From assembly GCA_938083085.1 (NCBI GenBank), contig CALLKX010000024.1:29393-93392 (forward strand): a stretch of DNA of 64,000 nt. Reading direction: 5' to 3'. This DNA is from an uncultured bacterium (GTDB taxonomy: Bacteria > Planctomycetota > UBA1135 > GCA-002686595). Of this stretch, positions 1 to 9,293 are shown piece by piece. The notes under the pieces were generated by a model. The model made no database searches. It saw only the letters and a list, made by a program, of their open reading frames with translations, and had not been told where the DNA came from. Numbering within the stretch: the stretch's first letter is position 1; each line of letters starts with the position of its first letter. Both the position numbers and the translations under genes were made by a program.

Positions 1-2
1 GC

Positions 3-881
3 TCGCTCCTGGAGTTCCTGAACCCAGGGACGCTTGAGGGGACGCGGCTCGGCCAGCGCCTGCGCGCCAAGGGTCGCTCCGCCCGGCTGGACGACGAGTC
101 CCGGGACATCCTGGTACGCGCCGTTCGCCCCTTCCTCCTCCGACGGACAAAGGACGAGGTGCTGGACGACCTGCCGCCCAAGACAGAACAGGTCCTGGAG
201 TGCACCCTCGACGGCAAGCAGCGTCAGGACTACGACGAGATCCGCCAGCACTACCGCTCGAGCTTCGCCGCGGCGGGCTCTCGGGGCGGGGTCGAGGTCC
301 TCAAGGCCCTGCTGCGCCTGCGGCAGACCTCGTGCCACCCGGGCCTCATCGACCCGACCCGCCTGGGCGAATCGTCCGCCAAGCTGGACGTGCTGCTCCC
401 CCTCGTGGAGGAGCTCGTGGACCAGGGGCACAAGGCGCTCATCTTCTCGCAGTTCACCGGGTTCCTCGGCATTGTCCGGGCCGCCCTGGACGCCAGGGGG
501 ATGCGCTACTCCTACCTGGATGGCAGCACCCGCAAGCGCGAGGCCGAGGTCAACGCCTTCCAAGAAGACCCCGAGGTGCCCCTGTTCCTCGTCAGCCTCA
601 AGGCCGGCGGGACGGGCCTCAACCTCACGGCAGCCGACTACGTCTTCCTGCTCGACCCCTGGTGGAACCCCGCTGTCGAGGCCCAGGCCATCGACCGCGC
701 CCACCGCATCGGTCGCGAGCACCCGGTGCACGTCTACCGGATGATCGCCAGCGAGACCATCGAGGACCGGGTGCTAGAGCTTCAAGAGAAGAAGCGTGAC
801 CTCTCCTCCCTGGTGCTTGGCGGAGCGGCGTCGTCCCTCTCGGACCTCGACTCCGACGACCTGCAGTTCCTGTTGTCGTGA
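3..881 (+). CDS. SNF2-family DEAD/DEAH-like helicase, C-terminal part (5' truncated)
   Basis: The open frame runs in from the left edge and stops at 881, so only the last 292 residues are seen. It opens with SLLEFLNPG and FLLRRTKDEV, the end of the SNF2 N-terminal domain, followed by a helicase C-terminal domain with ALIFSQFTGFL, the motif V region (SLKAGGTGLNLTAADYVF) and motif VI (QAIDRAHRIGR). SNF2-family proteins are ATP-driven DNA translocases that remodel protein-DNA complexes, and bacterial members are linked to transcription recycling or repair. The bacterial RapA-like or HelZ-like subtype cannot be told from this fragment. The tail (SDLDSDDLQFLLS) is typical of the family. A strong hairpin follows the stop. 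Confidence 0.93.
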   Translation, partial: SLLEFLNPGTLEGTRLGQRLRAKGRSARLDDESRDILVRAVRPFLLRRTKDEVLDDLPPKTEQVLECTLDGKQRQDYDEIRQHYRSSFAAAGSRGGVEVLKALLRLRQTSCHPGLIDPTRLGESSAKLDVLLPLVEELVDQGHKALIFSQFTGFLGIVRAALDARGMRYSYLDGSTRKREAEVNAFQEDPEVPLFLVSLKAGGTGLNLTAADYVFLLDPWWNPAVEAQAIDRAHRIGREHPVHVYRMIASETIEDRVLELQEKKRDLSSLVLGGAASSLSDLDSDDLQFLLS

Positions 882-912
882 CCCTGGCGGCGCGCGGCGC
901 GCGGCGCGCCCC

Positions 913-938
913 TGCCCCGACGGCCCGCCGTCGGGGCA
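913..938 (+). terminator. Intrinsic-terminator-like hairpin after the SNF2 gene
   Basis: An 11 bp perfect stem (913-923 with 928-938) closes a 4-base loop 32 bases after the helicase stop codon. The downstream sequence has only a short T run (CCGTTTCACC), so termination may be weak or assisted. The preceding bases 890-910 are a short GGCGCGC triplication. Confidence 0.6.
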
Positions 939-1008
939 CCACCGTTTCACCGCTGACGCCCTAACCGGCCCTAGGTGATGGACCGACGTGGCTCCCTCCG
1001 ACCCGCGC

Positions 1009-1134
1009 GCCCCCTCGCCTGAGCCCCCTCGCCTGGGCCCCCTCGCTTGGGCCCCCTCGCTTGGGCCCCCTCGCCTGGGTCCGCTCGCCTGGGTCCGCTC
1101 GCTTGGGTCCGCTCGCTTGGGCCCGCTCAGTAGC
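1009..1134. repeat. 14-bp tandem repeat array overlapping the rodA stop codon
   Basis: Nine consecutive 14-base units of the form g(c/t)cc(c/g)ctcgc(c/t)tgg run from 1009 to 1134 on the plus strand. The last, degenerate unit (1121-1134) contains the rodA stop (TCA at 1127-1129, TGA on the minus strand). The unit length is not a multiple of three, so the array downstream of the stop is not coding. Two unit subtypes (gccccctcgc and gtccgctcgc) are clustered, which suggests stepwise amplification. Confidence 0.85.
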
Positions 1135-2311
1135 GGCGGAAGGCGTCGCCCCCGAGGTTACGCTCGTGGTGGGACGAGAGCCCGAGGGCGAGGCCGAGGG
1201 CGAGGAAGGTGGCGAGGAGCGAGGAGCCGCCCGTGGAGAACAGCGGCAGCGTGAGCCCTGTCATCGGCAGCAGGCCGAGATTGACGGAGACGTTGATGAA
1301 CAGGTGTGCCGCGAAGTAGATGGCGACCCCCCCCACGACGAGCCTCGAGAAGCGGTCCCGAAGACCTGCTGCGTGGAGCATCAGCAGCCCGACCATCAGG
1401 CCGTAAAGGACGATCACCATGGCGGTCCCGGCGAAGCCCCACTCCTCCCCGATCACTGCGATGATCGAGTCGGAGTCACGCTCAGGCAGGAGCCCGGTCT
1501 CGTTCGCGACCCCCTCGCCGAGCCCGCGCCCGTAGAGGCCCCCGTTCCCCGTGAACGTACGCGCGTGATAGGTGTGGAAGCCGAGCCCGTTGCGCGACGC
1601 GATCAGCTCTCGGTCGTCGAAGGACTCGACCCAGGTATCGATCCGCTCGAGCTGATAGGACTGCACGTGCCCGCTTTGCCAGACCCCGAAGCCCGCGGCG
1701 ATCGCGGCCAGGCCGAGCGCCCCGAGCGCCTGCCCGCTCCCCCCCGCGAGGTAGAGGAGCCCCCCCAGCACGGGCACCAGGGTCAGCGCCGTCCCCAGGT
1801 CCGGCTGCGCGGCGACGAGCAGCATGGGCACGGCGGTCACGAGCATCGGCTTGAGCCAGTCGCGCGCGGTCTTGAGCGGGTTCTCGTGGAGCACACGGGC
1901 GAGCATCAGGATGACGCCAATCTTCGCCAGCTCGCTCGGCTGCAGGTCGAACTTGGGCAGCTGGATCCAGCGCCTGGCGTTGTTCCGCTCGTCCCCGATG
2001 ATGGGCACGAGCACCAGCAGGACCACGCACGCCGAGTAGATCAGCGCCGCGTTCCGCTTCAGCCAGCTCGGCCGCAGGAACAGCCCCGCGAAGAACACCG
2101 GGAGCGCCACGAGGAGCTTCTGGCGGTGGCCCTCGTAGTCCACGCCCCCGAGCTCTGGGTTACTCGCCGAGTCCGCCATCACGGAGACGAAGGTCATCCC
2201 CGCGGCCAGCAAGCCCGCAGCGATCAGCAGGACCGGCCAGGCGAACTCGGACCAGCGCACGTGCCCCGTGGAGACGATGCGGCCGATCGTGCTACGAATG
2301 GCCTCGATCAT
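1127..2311 (-). CDS. rodA: RodA, SEDS-family peptidoglycan glycosyltransferase
   Basis: A 394-residue multi-membrane protein of the SEDS (FtsW/RodA/SpoVE) family, which polymerises lipid II into glycan strands during lateral wall growth together with a class B PBP. Seen: RRWIQLPKFDLQPSELAKIG near residue 120, the periplasmic loop with ERDSDSIIAVIGEEWGFAG, and LPLFSTGGSSLL near the C-terminus, all family signatures. The start overlaps the end of the PBP2 gene by four bases (ATGA), so translation is probably coupled and the pair forms the RodA-PBP2 synthase. It is the last gene of the mreB-to-rodA operon. A 14-bp tandem repeat begins at its stop codon. Confidence 0.95.
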   Translation of the reverse strand: MIEAIRSTIGRIVSTGHVRWSEFAWPVLLIAAGLLAAGMTFVSVMADSASNPELGGVDYEGHRQKLLVALPVFFAGLFLRPSWLKRNAALIYSACVVLLVLVPIIGDERNNARRWIQLPKFDLQPSELAKIGVILMLARVLHENPLKTARDWLKPMLVTAVPMLLVAAQPDLGTALTLVPVLGGLLYLAGGSGQALGALGLAAIAAGFGVWQSGHVQSYQLERIDTWVESFDDRELIASRNGLGFHTYHARTFTGNGGLYGRGLGEGVANETGLLPERDSDSIIAVIGEEWGFAGTAMVIVLYGLMVGLLMLHAAGLRDRFSRLVVGGVAIYFAAHLFINVSVNLGLLPMTGLTLPLFSTGGSSLLATFLALGLALGLSSHHERNLGGDAFRRY

Positions 2312-5300
2312 CGGTCCCTCCCCCGCTTGGCGCTCGCCTCCACCGCCGACCCTTGCCCTGAAGGGACCGGCTCAGCCATCAGCTTCTGCACCGCGTCGGT
2401 GAGGAGGAACTTCCGGGCGACATAGGCCGCCGAGTGACTCGCTGTGGCGCTGGTGTCGTGCACGTAGACGGTGATGACGAAGCGAGGCTCATCAGCCGGG
2501 AACCACCCGGCGAGCCAAGCGTGCTTGCGCATCCCCTTCTTGAACAGCCCAAGCGGAGCGTCTGGTGAGCGATCCGGAGGAACCAACCCTCCCCTGTAGT
2601 CCGCGCTCCCAGTCTTGGCAGCCAGCGTGAACCCGAGGGAGTCGACGAGCAGCCCCCGCTCCTTCCCGAAGCCCTCGGTCACGACGCGGGCCAAGGAAGC
2701 GTGGATTGTCGCCAGGTGGTTCGACCCGATGCCGAGGGGATCGCCGGCGGGGTGTACTGGCTGGTCCCCGACCCGTCGCACCAGCCGCATCTGAGGCAGC
2801 ACGCCTGTGGCCAACCCCGCGTAGGCCCGTACGACCTGGATCACGTTCACGTCCACGTGCGCGAGGCCGTTCCCCAGGAACTGCCGGACCACCTCATCGA
2901 CTCTCTCGATGGGAACACCGTCACCCAGCGGACTCTGGGGGTTGATGCGATAGCTATCCACGAGCCCGGCCCGCGTTCCGTTGTCATCAAAGCGAACACC
3001 GGTGGGGGCGCCGAATCCGAACGAGCGGTAAGCGTCACTCATCGAACTAGGGTCAAAGACCCACTCACCAAGCGCAGCGAAGTAGACGTTGCAGGAGACC
3101 CTCAGCGCCTCAGACAGATTGACGTCTCCTCCGTGCCCCCACCTGGCTGCGCAGTTGATCTTGCCGAATCCCGACCATTGCTCGCGCTTCGGGGCCGTTC
3201 CCGGTCGCGAGCGGTCATCTCTGACCTCGCAGGCCGCCAGGCACGCCGAAGGGTCCAGGCCAAGGTGTTCGAGTGCATACGCGGCCAACAAGGGCTTGAC
3301 GATCGAGCCGGGAGGCTGGGCTTTTGGCCGCGATAGCGTGCGGTCCGTGGCCTTGAGGCTCTCCCCATCCGTGATGGCTAGCCAATCGAATGCCGCAGAT
3401 CCCTCAGCGGGAGGGGACCCCGGCTCCAGGGGCACCGAGGCCGCGGCGAGGATCTCCCCGTCGACGGTCGCGAGCACGATGGCGCCCACGGGAGCGGCCT
3501 CCCAGCGCCGGTCGACCTTCATGTCCGTGATGCCCTTCGGCGGGAACGGGCCCGGGTCGAGCAGGACGCCCTCAGCGGCTCGCTGCAGCTCAATGTCCAG
3601 CGTCAACGTCACGTCCTGTCCATCCTCGGCGCCGCGGTAGATGGGCGTACGGTTCCCCTCGACGCGGTCCTGCAACCCCTGGATCTCGTGATACCCCGAC
3701 TTCCCCGAGAGCTCCCTGTCGAACCAGGCCTCGAGCCCGCTGCCTCCCACCGCCTCTCCAGGTCGGCGCGTCGCGTCCACCAGCGCGAGGATCTCGCTGG
3801 CGTCCTCCTCGGGGAGCCGCCGCTTGCGCTGGAGGTCGGTCAGCCGCTCCGCCTTCGCCCGCTGCTGCAGCACGTCCACGAGGAAGGGGCTCCGAACCCG
3901 TCCGAGGAGCTTGGACGCCAGGGGCTGCGAGCTGCCTTGAGACGTCTCCACCGCGATCCGCTGCGTCTGAGCGCGGGCGCGGAACCCGGCGAACTCGTCC
4001 CGGTAGCGAGTCACGAGGAGGACAAGGTCGATGCTCGGGTCCTCCCCGACCCTCTTCGGCCGCGCCCCGCGGTCCCGAACCACGTAGCCCCGGGTCTCCA
4101 GGGCTCGCTCGATCCACGGCGCCCCGATCTTCACGGAGCCAGGCGTGAGGGCGCGGCCCGCGGATTGGGCGAACACCGCGCCGATGCGCCTCTGGAGCCT
4201 CTCGTGCAGCGTGGCGAGGATGTGCTCGACGAGCTGGGCATCCTTCAGCTGCCACTCCCCCCGTGCGTTCCTTGCGAGCGCCACCAGCTCCTCCGCGAGG
4301 CGCGAGGCGCTCTGGCCCACGGGCGCTGTGGCGAGCACGTCGCCGAGCAGCTCCATCAGGAGCGGCTCATTCCGGACCCCGTTGCTCCGCGTCGACTCCC
4401 GCTGGAAGCTAAAGAGATCGCGCTGGGCCTCGATTCCGTCCACAGGCTCCCCGTCGAGCCGATTTGCGAGCTCGTCCAGGACCTCGAAGCGGCCGACCTC
4501 ACGCCAGTCCTCCGGCATCGGGTTCCGCCCCTCCCAACTATCGGGGTCGCTCCTGAAGGAGTGGGCAAGCGCGGAGATGAAGCGATCCCCAGCCTCCAGC
4601 CCGCTCGCCTCGCCGACCCCATTTCGGAGCGGCTTCGATCTCGCGATGATGAAGCCCGCGCGGGTGGAGTTCACGAACGCGGTCCCCCGCGACTGGCGCC
4701 ACTCCTCCAGCCGCGTCCGGTCCCAATCCAGGGCAGAGCACAGCCAGCTGAGGTCGAGGGCGGCCAGGTTCTGCTCATTCAAGCGGACCGGCGAGAAGCC
4801 AAGGGCGATCCGGAAGAGCGCGTCCGCCGTCTCGTCATCCACGGCGCGGCGGCGGGCCTCGATGAGCTGAACCAGGCGGTCGCCGTCATCCAGCAGGAGC
4901 GGGTCCGAGGCCGCGCCCAGGGGATCAGACGGGGCCGCCGCCCCATCGGGGACCGCCCATTGAATGAGCCCTGCGAGACGCGTCAGCTGCTCGTCCCGTG
5001 TACGGACGTCGCGCTCAAGCCGGCGAAGAATGTCGTCCGTGGACTCGTCCGTGATGAGGCCCGCGAGCTTGACATAGGAGAGGTCTCCACAGTCCTCCTC
5101 CTCCACGAGCTCTCCCAGCTCCTTCACGTCGCGCGGCGAGAGCTCCAGCAGTCGCTGGATGTAGAAGCGCATGTCGACCGCGCGGGAGCGCCGGCGCGCC
5201 CGAGTGGCCTCGGCCTTGCGGCCTTCCTCGGTCTCCGCCGCGACGGCGGGGACGTAGTCGAGGTCCGCGTCCAGTTCACCCCCAAGCGCGAAGCGCCGCA

Positions 5301-5670
5301 GGTCGTCCGGCGAGAGCAGCGTGTAGCCGCGGGCCGCGCGGACCGGGCTTCGGCGCGCCTCATCCAGACCCACGGGCCGCGACAGCGCCAGAGAGCGCAG
5401 CATGGCGAGCTGACCCAAGGGGTGACGGCGGCGGAAGTCGCGCCAGATGAACTCCAGCACGTAGCGCTTCTCGTCCTGGACGATGACCTCGCCGTTGCGG
5501 TCGAGGATCGCGCCGCGGCGGTAGGGCTCGACCCCGTAAGAGCGCACGATGTTGGCGGCCTCGGTGGCCCAGACGTCGTGCTGGACCACCTGGATGTCCC
5601 AAAGACGAGCCAGGAGGACGGCGACCGAGAGGGTCAGCAGCGCGAGGAGCGGCAGGAAGCGGCGCAGCAT
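2308..5670 (-). CDS. mrdA: Penicillin-binding protein 2-like transpeptidase with a very large insertion
   Basis: A class B PBP that cross-links peptidoglycan as partner of RodA. Residues 5-22 form one membrane anchor, then a pedestal start (RRGAILDRNGEVI, 51-63). The transpeptidase domain holds the three catalytic motifs: S789-I-V-K792, S859-C-N861 and K1019-T-G1021. The linker SGLEAWFDRELSGKSG (644-659), ending in GQDVTLTLDIELQ, is typical PBP2. At 1120 residues it is almost twice the usual 600-650. The excess lies between about residues 90 and 540, a charged, mostly helical-looking segment with no motif I recognise. The start overlaps the mreD stop by one base (TGATG). Confidence 0.93.
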   Translation of the reverse strand: MLRRFLPLLALLTLSVAVLLARLWDIQVVQHDVWATEAANIVRSYGVEPYRRGAILDRNGEVIVQDEKRYVLEFIWRDFRRRHPLGQLAMLRSLALSRPVGLDEARRSPVRAARGYTLLSPDDLRRFALGGELDADLDYVPAVAAETEEGRKAEATRARRRSRAVDMRFYIQRLLELSPRDVKELGELVEEEDCGDLSYVKLAGLITDESTDDILRRLERDVRTRDEQLTRLAGLIQWAVPDGAAAPSDPLGAASDPLLLDDGDRLVQLIEARRRAVDDETADALFRIALGFSPVRLNEQNLAALDLSWLCSALDWDRTRLEEWRQSRGTAFVNSTRAGFIIARSKPLRNGVGEASGLEAGDRFISALAHSFRSDPDSWEGRNPMPEDWREVGRFEVLDELANRLDGEPVDGIEAQRDLFSFQRESTRSNGVRNEPLLMELLGDVLATAPVGQSASRLAEELVALARNARGEWQLKDAQLVEHILATLHERLQRRIGAVFAQSAGRALTPGSVKIGAPWIERALETRGYVVRDRGARPKRVGEDPSIDLVLLVTRYRDEFAGFRARAQTQRIAVETSQGSSQPLASKLLGRVRSPFLVDVLQQRAKAERLTDLQRKRRLPEEDASEILALVDATRRPGEAVGGSGLEAWFDRELSGKSGYHEIQGLQDRVEGNRTPIYRGAEDGQDVTLTLDIELQRAAEGVLLDPGPFPPKGITDMKVDRRWEAAPVGAIVLATVDGEILAAASVPLEPGSPPAEGSAAFDWLAITDGESLKATDRTLSRPKAQPPGSIVKPLLAAYALEHLGLDPSACLAACEVRDDRSRPGTAPKREQWSGFGKINCAARWGHGGDVNLSEALRVSCNVYFAALGEWVFDPSSMSDAYRSFGFGAPTGVRFDDNGTRAGLVDSYRINPQSPLGDGVPIERVDEVVRQFLGNGLAHVDVNVIQVVRAYAGLATGVLPQMRLVRRVGDQPVHPAGDPLGIGSNHLATIHASLARVVTEGFGKERGLLVDSLGFTLAAKTGSADYRGGLVPPDRSPDAPLGLFKKGMRKHAWLAGWFPADEPRFVITVYVHDTSATASHSAAYVARKFLLTDAVQKLMAEPVPSGQGSAVEASAKRGRDR

Positions 5671-6236
5671 CAGAACGCCTTCCTCTCAAGCCGACGGAGG
5701 CCGGGGAGCCGGTGGAGGCCGGGCCAGACCAGGGGCGCCACCAGGGCGGTGACCGCGGCGGTCAGCATGACGAGCGCGAAGTCACCGTCGCTGGCCTGCC
5801 CGAAGCTCAGGCCACCGGTGGCCCGGGCCTGGCTGCCGCGAACGAGGTCTACCACGAGGAGCCAGGTCCCGATGGCGAGGGCGCCCGATCCCGCCGCGCA
5901 CGACCGGAGCCAGGCCCGATCCAGGTCAGCGAAGCGCCGCAGTGTGTCGGCGGCCAGCGCCGCGACGAGGCAGCCGCACAAGACCGCAAAGGGGGGCGCG
6001 GCCGTGCAGGCGGCCCGGGCCGCCGCCGTGACGAGGGCCAGCGTGACCACGTCGCGCCTGTCGAGGCGCCCCACCGCGACCACGAGGACCAGGGTCATGA
6101 GATCGGGGACACAGGCCCGCCCGAGGGCGGGCCCCTCCACGCCAGGCCCGCTCGCCCCGCTCATCAGCAGAAGCTGCAGGGCCCCCGCGATCGAGACCCA
6201 GAGGAAGAAGACGCCCAGTGAGGTGAACCGCTTCAA
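5670..6236 (-). CDS. mreD: MreD-like rod shape-determining membrane protein
   Basis: A 188-residue hydrophobic protein with about five to six predicted membrane segments, lying between mreC and the PBP2 gene where mreD is found in most rod-shaped bacteria. MreD is an integral inner-membrane part of the elongasome. Sequence identity to MreD is weak by eye, as is usual for this family, so the call rests on size, hydrophobicity and position. The start codon is TTG at 6236, overlapping the mreC stop by four bases (TTGA). No closer ATG would leave an intact first membrane helix. Confidence 0.8.
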   Translation of the reverse strand: MKRFTSLGVFFLWVSIAGALQLLLMSGASGPGVEGPALGRACVPDLMTLVLVVAVGRLDRRDVVTLALVTAAARAACTAAPPFAVLCGCLVAALAADTLRRFADLDRAWLRSCAAGSGALAIGTWLLVVDLVRGSQARATGGLSFGQASDGDFALVMLTAAVTALVAPLVWPGLHRLPGLRRLERKAF

Positions 6237-7774
6237 CGCTCCCCCTCCGCCGCGTGGACCACGCTGCCTTGGGCCGGGCGCGAGAGCCGCGAGCTGCCGG
6301 TCCGGACCTGGAGTTCGGCGCCAGGGTCACCGAAGCCCTCGAGCGCCATGACCAGCTCGCCCCCCAGCTCCCCGGGTTCCCCGGGCGCCCGCAGGGACGT
6401 CCGCCCGAGCAGCAGACCGCGCGGGACGCGCCGCATGCCGGACCCGGTCCAGAGCAGGACCTCGACACCGCCGCTGCCCTCCGAGTGCCGCTCGATCCAC
6501 TCGTCGTGGCGGCTCCCGGAAGCGGGGCGCCAGCGAAGCGACACCCGATCATTCCCGTCGCAGCCGGCCGAGACGAGCTCCCCGAGCACCAGCGGCGTGG
6601 CCCCCGGATCGTTCGCCGGTTGCGCGAGGGCTGTGACCCGGAAGCCCGGGTCATCCAGCAGCGCCACGGTGGCGCCGATCTGATCGCTACGGGAGACACG
6701 ACCCACCAACCGGACGCCATCCACCACCGCTGCCCCCGCCCGCACACCGACGTTCCGACCGACGTCGAGCCGCCCCGTGGATCGCCAGGGGCAAAGGTCG
6801 CCAAGCGACGCCATGTCAACGTGCCTCCAACCGGTGGACTCCAGCACCCCGACGATGTCCGAGCGCCGCGGGTCGACAGAACCTGGTCCCCACCCAGGGG
6901 TGAGGACCAACACCTGGTTCAGCCCCGCCTCGAAGTCCAGCAAGGGGTCGACGCCCATGACCTGGCGTCGGGGGGTGCGCTCCGTGGCGGCAATCGTCGT
7001 CCGACGCAGGTCACCGAGCAGAAAGCCGCTGGCCATCGAGTCCGCAGACTCGACCGCCGCAGCAGCCTCGTGCACGACGACCCTGCCGGTGAACCGGTTC
7101 TGGCTCTCCGGGTTGTGCACGGCGAGCCAGACCCGGTCCTCTAGCCGCTCGAGGCCGCCAACCACCATGCGGCACTCCGAACGACCGTCCGCCTCCTCGA
7201 TACGGGCCCCGACCCGAGCGAGCGGGTCGGTGATCATCCGCACGATCACAAGGTCCCGGGGCGGCGGGACCGGCGGAGAGGAGAGCCCAACACGGCGCAG
7301 AGCCCTCTCCAGCAGCCCGGGGCGGTCCCGATAGGGCTCCCGCACGGGGATCTTCTCGACCGTGCCCACGAAGACGTCTCCGGCGATCACCGCCTGGCCG
7401 CGCTCGATGGGTCCGGGGTCTGCCACCCGCAGCGAGATACGGTCCCGATTCACCTTCTCCGAGACGTCCACCTCGCCGGGGATCGGCACCACCCCACGGA
7501 TGGGCCAGGGGACCTCCAACGGCTCGGCGGAGCGGAGGATCGCCAGCTCCAACTGCGCGGAGAGCTCGCGCTCGACGGCAAGGAAGCCATCCGTGTCCTC
7601 AGGCTCTTCTCCACGCGCCCACCAGAGCGAGGGCGCCCCAAGGAAGCCGAGCATTCGGGCCGGAGCCAGGGCGAGGTCGGCGACCCGCTCGAAGGGTCCA
7701 ACGGGACGCAGGGAGAGCAACGCCGCGCCAGCGGCGATGGTCCAGCCAAGCCTTCGTATCCGCATCGTCGCCAT
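6233..7774 (-). CDS. mreC: MreC-like rod shape-determining protein
   Basis: A bitopic protein with one N-terminal membrane helix (WTIAAGAALLSL) and a long periplasmic part. MreC links the MreB filament to the PBP2/RodA synthase. Beta-strand-rich stretches with repeated Gly-Val turns (RAGAAVVDGVRLVGRVSR, then ALLDDPGFRV) match the MreC barrel. At 513 residues it is longer than usual (about 280-370). The chosen ATG at 7774 has a GGGGGGA Shine-Dalgarno-like tract upstream. A longer reading frame to 7858 exists, but no ribosome site precedes it. It sits 117 bases after mreB and overlaps mreD. Confidence 0.85.
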   Translation of the reverse strand: MATMRIRRLGWTIAAGAALLSLRPVGPFERVADLALAPARMLGFLGAPSLWWARGEEPEDTDGFLAVERELSAQLELAILRSAEPLEVPWPIRGVVPIPGEVDVSEKVNRDRISLRVADPGPIERGQAVIAGDVFVGTVEKIPVREPYRDRPGLLERALRRVGLSSPPVPPPRDLVIVRMITDPLARVGARIEEADGRSECRMVVGGLERLEDRVWLAVHNPESQNRFTGRVVVHEAAAAVESADSMASGFLLGDLRRTTIAATERTPRRQVMGVDPLLDFEAGLNQVLVLTPGWGPGSVDPRRSDIVGVLESTGWRHVDMASLGDLCPWRSTGRLDVGRNVGVRAGAAVVDGVRLVGRVSRSDQIGATVALLDDPGFRVTALAQPANDPGATPLVLGELVSAGCDGNDRVSLRWRPASGSRHDEWIERHSEGSGGVEVLLWTGSGMRRVPRGLLLGRTSLRAPGEPGELGGELVMALEGFGDPGAELQVRTGSSRLSRPAQGSVVHAAEGER

Positions 7775-7891
7775 ATGCTTCGGTCCCCCCAGACCCGCTC
7801 GATCAGTGACGTCGCGAGAAGGCGTCGTCCAGCGCCCGCGCGAGCCGCCCGGCCCCATGGAGGGCCGAGACGTCCCGGCGCGGAGTGTCCA

Positions 7892-8953
7892 TCAATCGTC
7901 GTCTTCCGTCGACAGCACGCGGCTGAAGACGTCGAGCTTGTCGAGGAAGATCCCCGTGCCGCGCGCCACGGCCGTGAGGGGATCCTCGGCGACACGAGCA
8001 GGGACGCCGAGGTGATCGGAGATCGCCTGGGACATGCCGTAGAGGAGCGCGCCGCCGCCGACCAGCGTGATGCCGGTGTCCACGAGGTCCGCACTGATCT
8101 CGGGGGGAGCCTCTTCGAGGATGCCGCGGATGGCCTCGCAGATGAGACGCACGGGATGGCTGAGGGCTTCACGGATCTCGATGGAGGTGACCGTTGCCCG
8201 GCGCGGGAGACCCTGCACCGAGTCGCGGCCCTTGACCTCCATGGAGAGCTCCTGCTCCATCGGCCACGCGGACCCGATGGTGAGCTTGATGCGCTCCGCG
8301 GACTGCTCACCGATGAGCAGGTTGTGGTGGCGTCGCAGGTGGGCGAGGATCGCCTCGTCCATCTCGTCCCCGGCGATTCGCAGTGAGGTCGAGACCACCG
8401 CGCCGGCGAGGGAGAGCACCGCGATCTCCGTCGTGCCGCCGCCGATGTCGACGATGAGCGAACCACGCGCCTCGGTCACGGGCATGTCGCAGCCAATACC
8501 CGCAGCCATGGGCTCGTCGATCAGGAAGACCCGCCGGGCCCCTGCACGCTCGGCCGAGTGAATCACGGCTCGCCGCTCAACCGCCGTGATACCGACGGGG
8601 ACCGCGATGACGACCTGCGGCTTGACCCAGTGCCGGCCCTCGTGGACCTTCGTGATGAAGTACTTGAGCATCTTCTCCGTCACGTCGAAGTCAGCGATGA
8701 CCCCGTGACGAAGCGGACGGATGGCCTGGATGCCGCCCGGGGTTCGCCCGAGCATCTCCTTCGCGGTGTTGCCCACCGCCATGCCATCGAGGAGGACCTC
8801 GTTGGTGCCCTTCTTCACCGCGACGACACTCGGCTCGTTCAGGATGATCCCTCGTCCACGGGTACACACCAGCGTGTTCGCCGTCCCGAGGTCGATCCCC
8901 ATGTCAGTGGAGAGATGCCCAAAGGCCCACTCCATCGGCTTGAAGAGACTCAT
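7892..8953 (-). CDS. mreB: MreB, actin-like cell-shape protein
   Basis: 353 residues, full length for MreB. It forms ATP-dependent membrane-bound filaments that direct lateral wall synthesis. Seen: phosphate-1 loop DLGTANTLVCTRGRG near residue 21, VVAVKKGTNEVL, connect-1 region VIAVPVGITAVERRAV, phosphate-2 DIGGGTTEIAVLSL near residue 170, and the adenosine motif TGITLVGGGALLYG near residue 300. It is the first gene of the rod operon mreB-mreC-mreD-PBP2-rodA. A purine-rich GGGAG lies about 10 bases upstream of the ATG, inside a short palindrome (8966-8979). Confidence 0.98.
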   Translation of the reverse strand: MSLFKPMEWAFGHLSTDMGIDLGTANTLVCTRGRGIILNEPSVVAVKKGTNEVLLDGMAVGNTAKEMLGRTPGGIQAIRPLRHGVIADFDVTEKMLKYFITKVHEGRHWVKPQVVIAVPVGITAVERRAVIHSAERAGARRVFLIDEPMAAGIGCDMPVTEARGSLIVDIGGGTTEIAVLSLAGAVVSTSLRIAGDEMDEAILAHLRRHHNLLIGEQSAERIKLTIGSAWPMEQELSMEVKGRDSVQGLPRRATVTSIEIREALSHPVRLICEAIRGILEEAPPEISADLVDTGITLVGGGALLYGMSQAISDHLGVPARVAEDPLTAVARGTGIFLDKLDVFSRVLSTEDDD

Positions 8954-9293
8954 CGCTCTGCTCCCGGGCTCGAGAGCCCGTCAGCATGGGAAAGAAAGGT
9001 AGGGCAGGCGGGCTCCGAAGAACCCGCTTGGACACAGCGTCGTGAAGACAGCTGGCTCATGCGATTCGGCCTCATGAAATCTGTGCGGTGACGAACGGTG
9101 CGGCGCTCGGGAATCGCTGCGGCCCCTCAACCGCGGACGCGACTCCGGCTGGAGTTTGAAGGACCGGAGGTGCGGGTTCAACAAGAACAACGCAGCGCGG
9201 GGTCACATTTAATGAAGCAAGCCCGCAGCGCCTGGGCGCTGCGGGCTTGCTCTCGGTCTGGAGCGGCCGCCGACGAGGGCGATCCGCGGCCGG
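8954..9293. other. 340 bp gene-free region upstream of mreB
   Basis: No convincing coding frame is visible. It should hold the promoter and 5' leader of the mre operon on the minus strand, and it also holds the hairpin at 9216-9251 that ends the neighbouring minus-strand pair. A GGGCT-CGAG-AGCCC palindrome (8966-8979) lies only 13 bases upstream of the mreB start and could fold over the ribosome-binding site. I cannot assign promoter boxes with confidence. Confidence 0.5.
9216..9251 (-). terminator. Strong rho-independent-type hairpin
   Basis: A perfect 16 bp stem (9216-9231 with 9236-9251) with a 4-base loop. On the minus strand it is followed by TCATTAAATG, the most AT-rich stretch in this neighbourhood. 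It lies 43 bases past the stop of the small membrane protein gene and before the mre operon, so it most likely terminates the 10.4-9.3 kb minus-strand transcript. Confidence 0.75.

Noticed and set aside
3688..6351. An 887-residue plus-strand frame opposite the PBP2 and mreD genes
   Set aside because: It mirrors minus-strand genes with clear catalytic motifs and translates to Arg/Pro/Ala-rich sequence with no domain, as expected from high GC.
8981..9190. A 69-residue minus-strand frame upstream of mreB
   Set aside because: No ribosome site, no hydrophobic or conserved pattern, and it overlaps the expected mre promoter.
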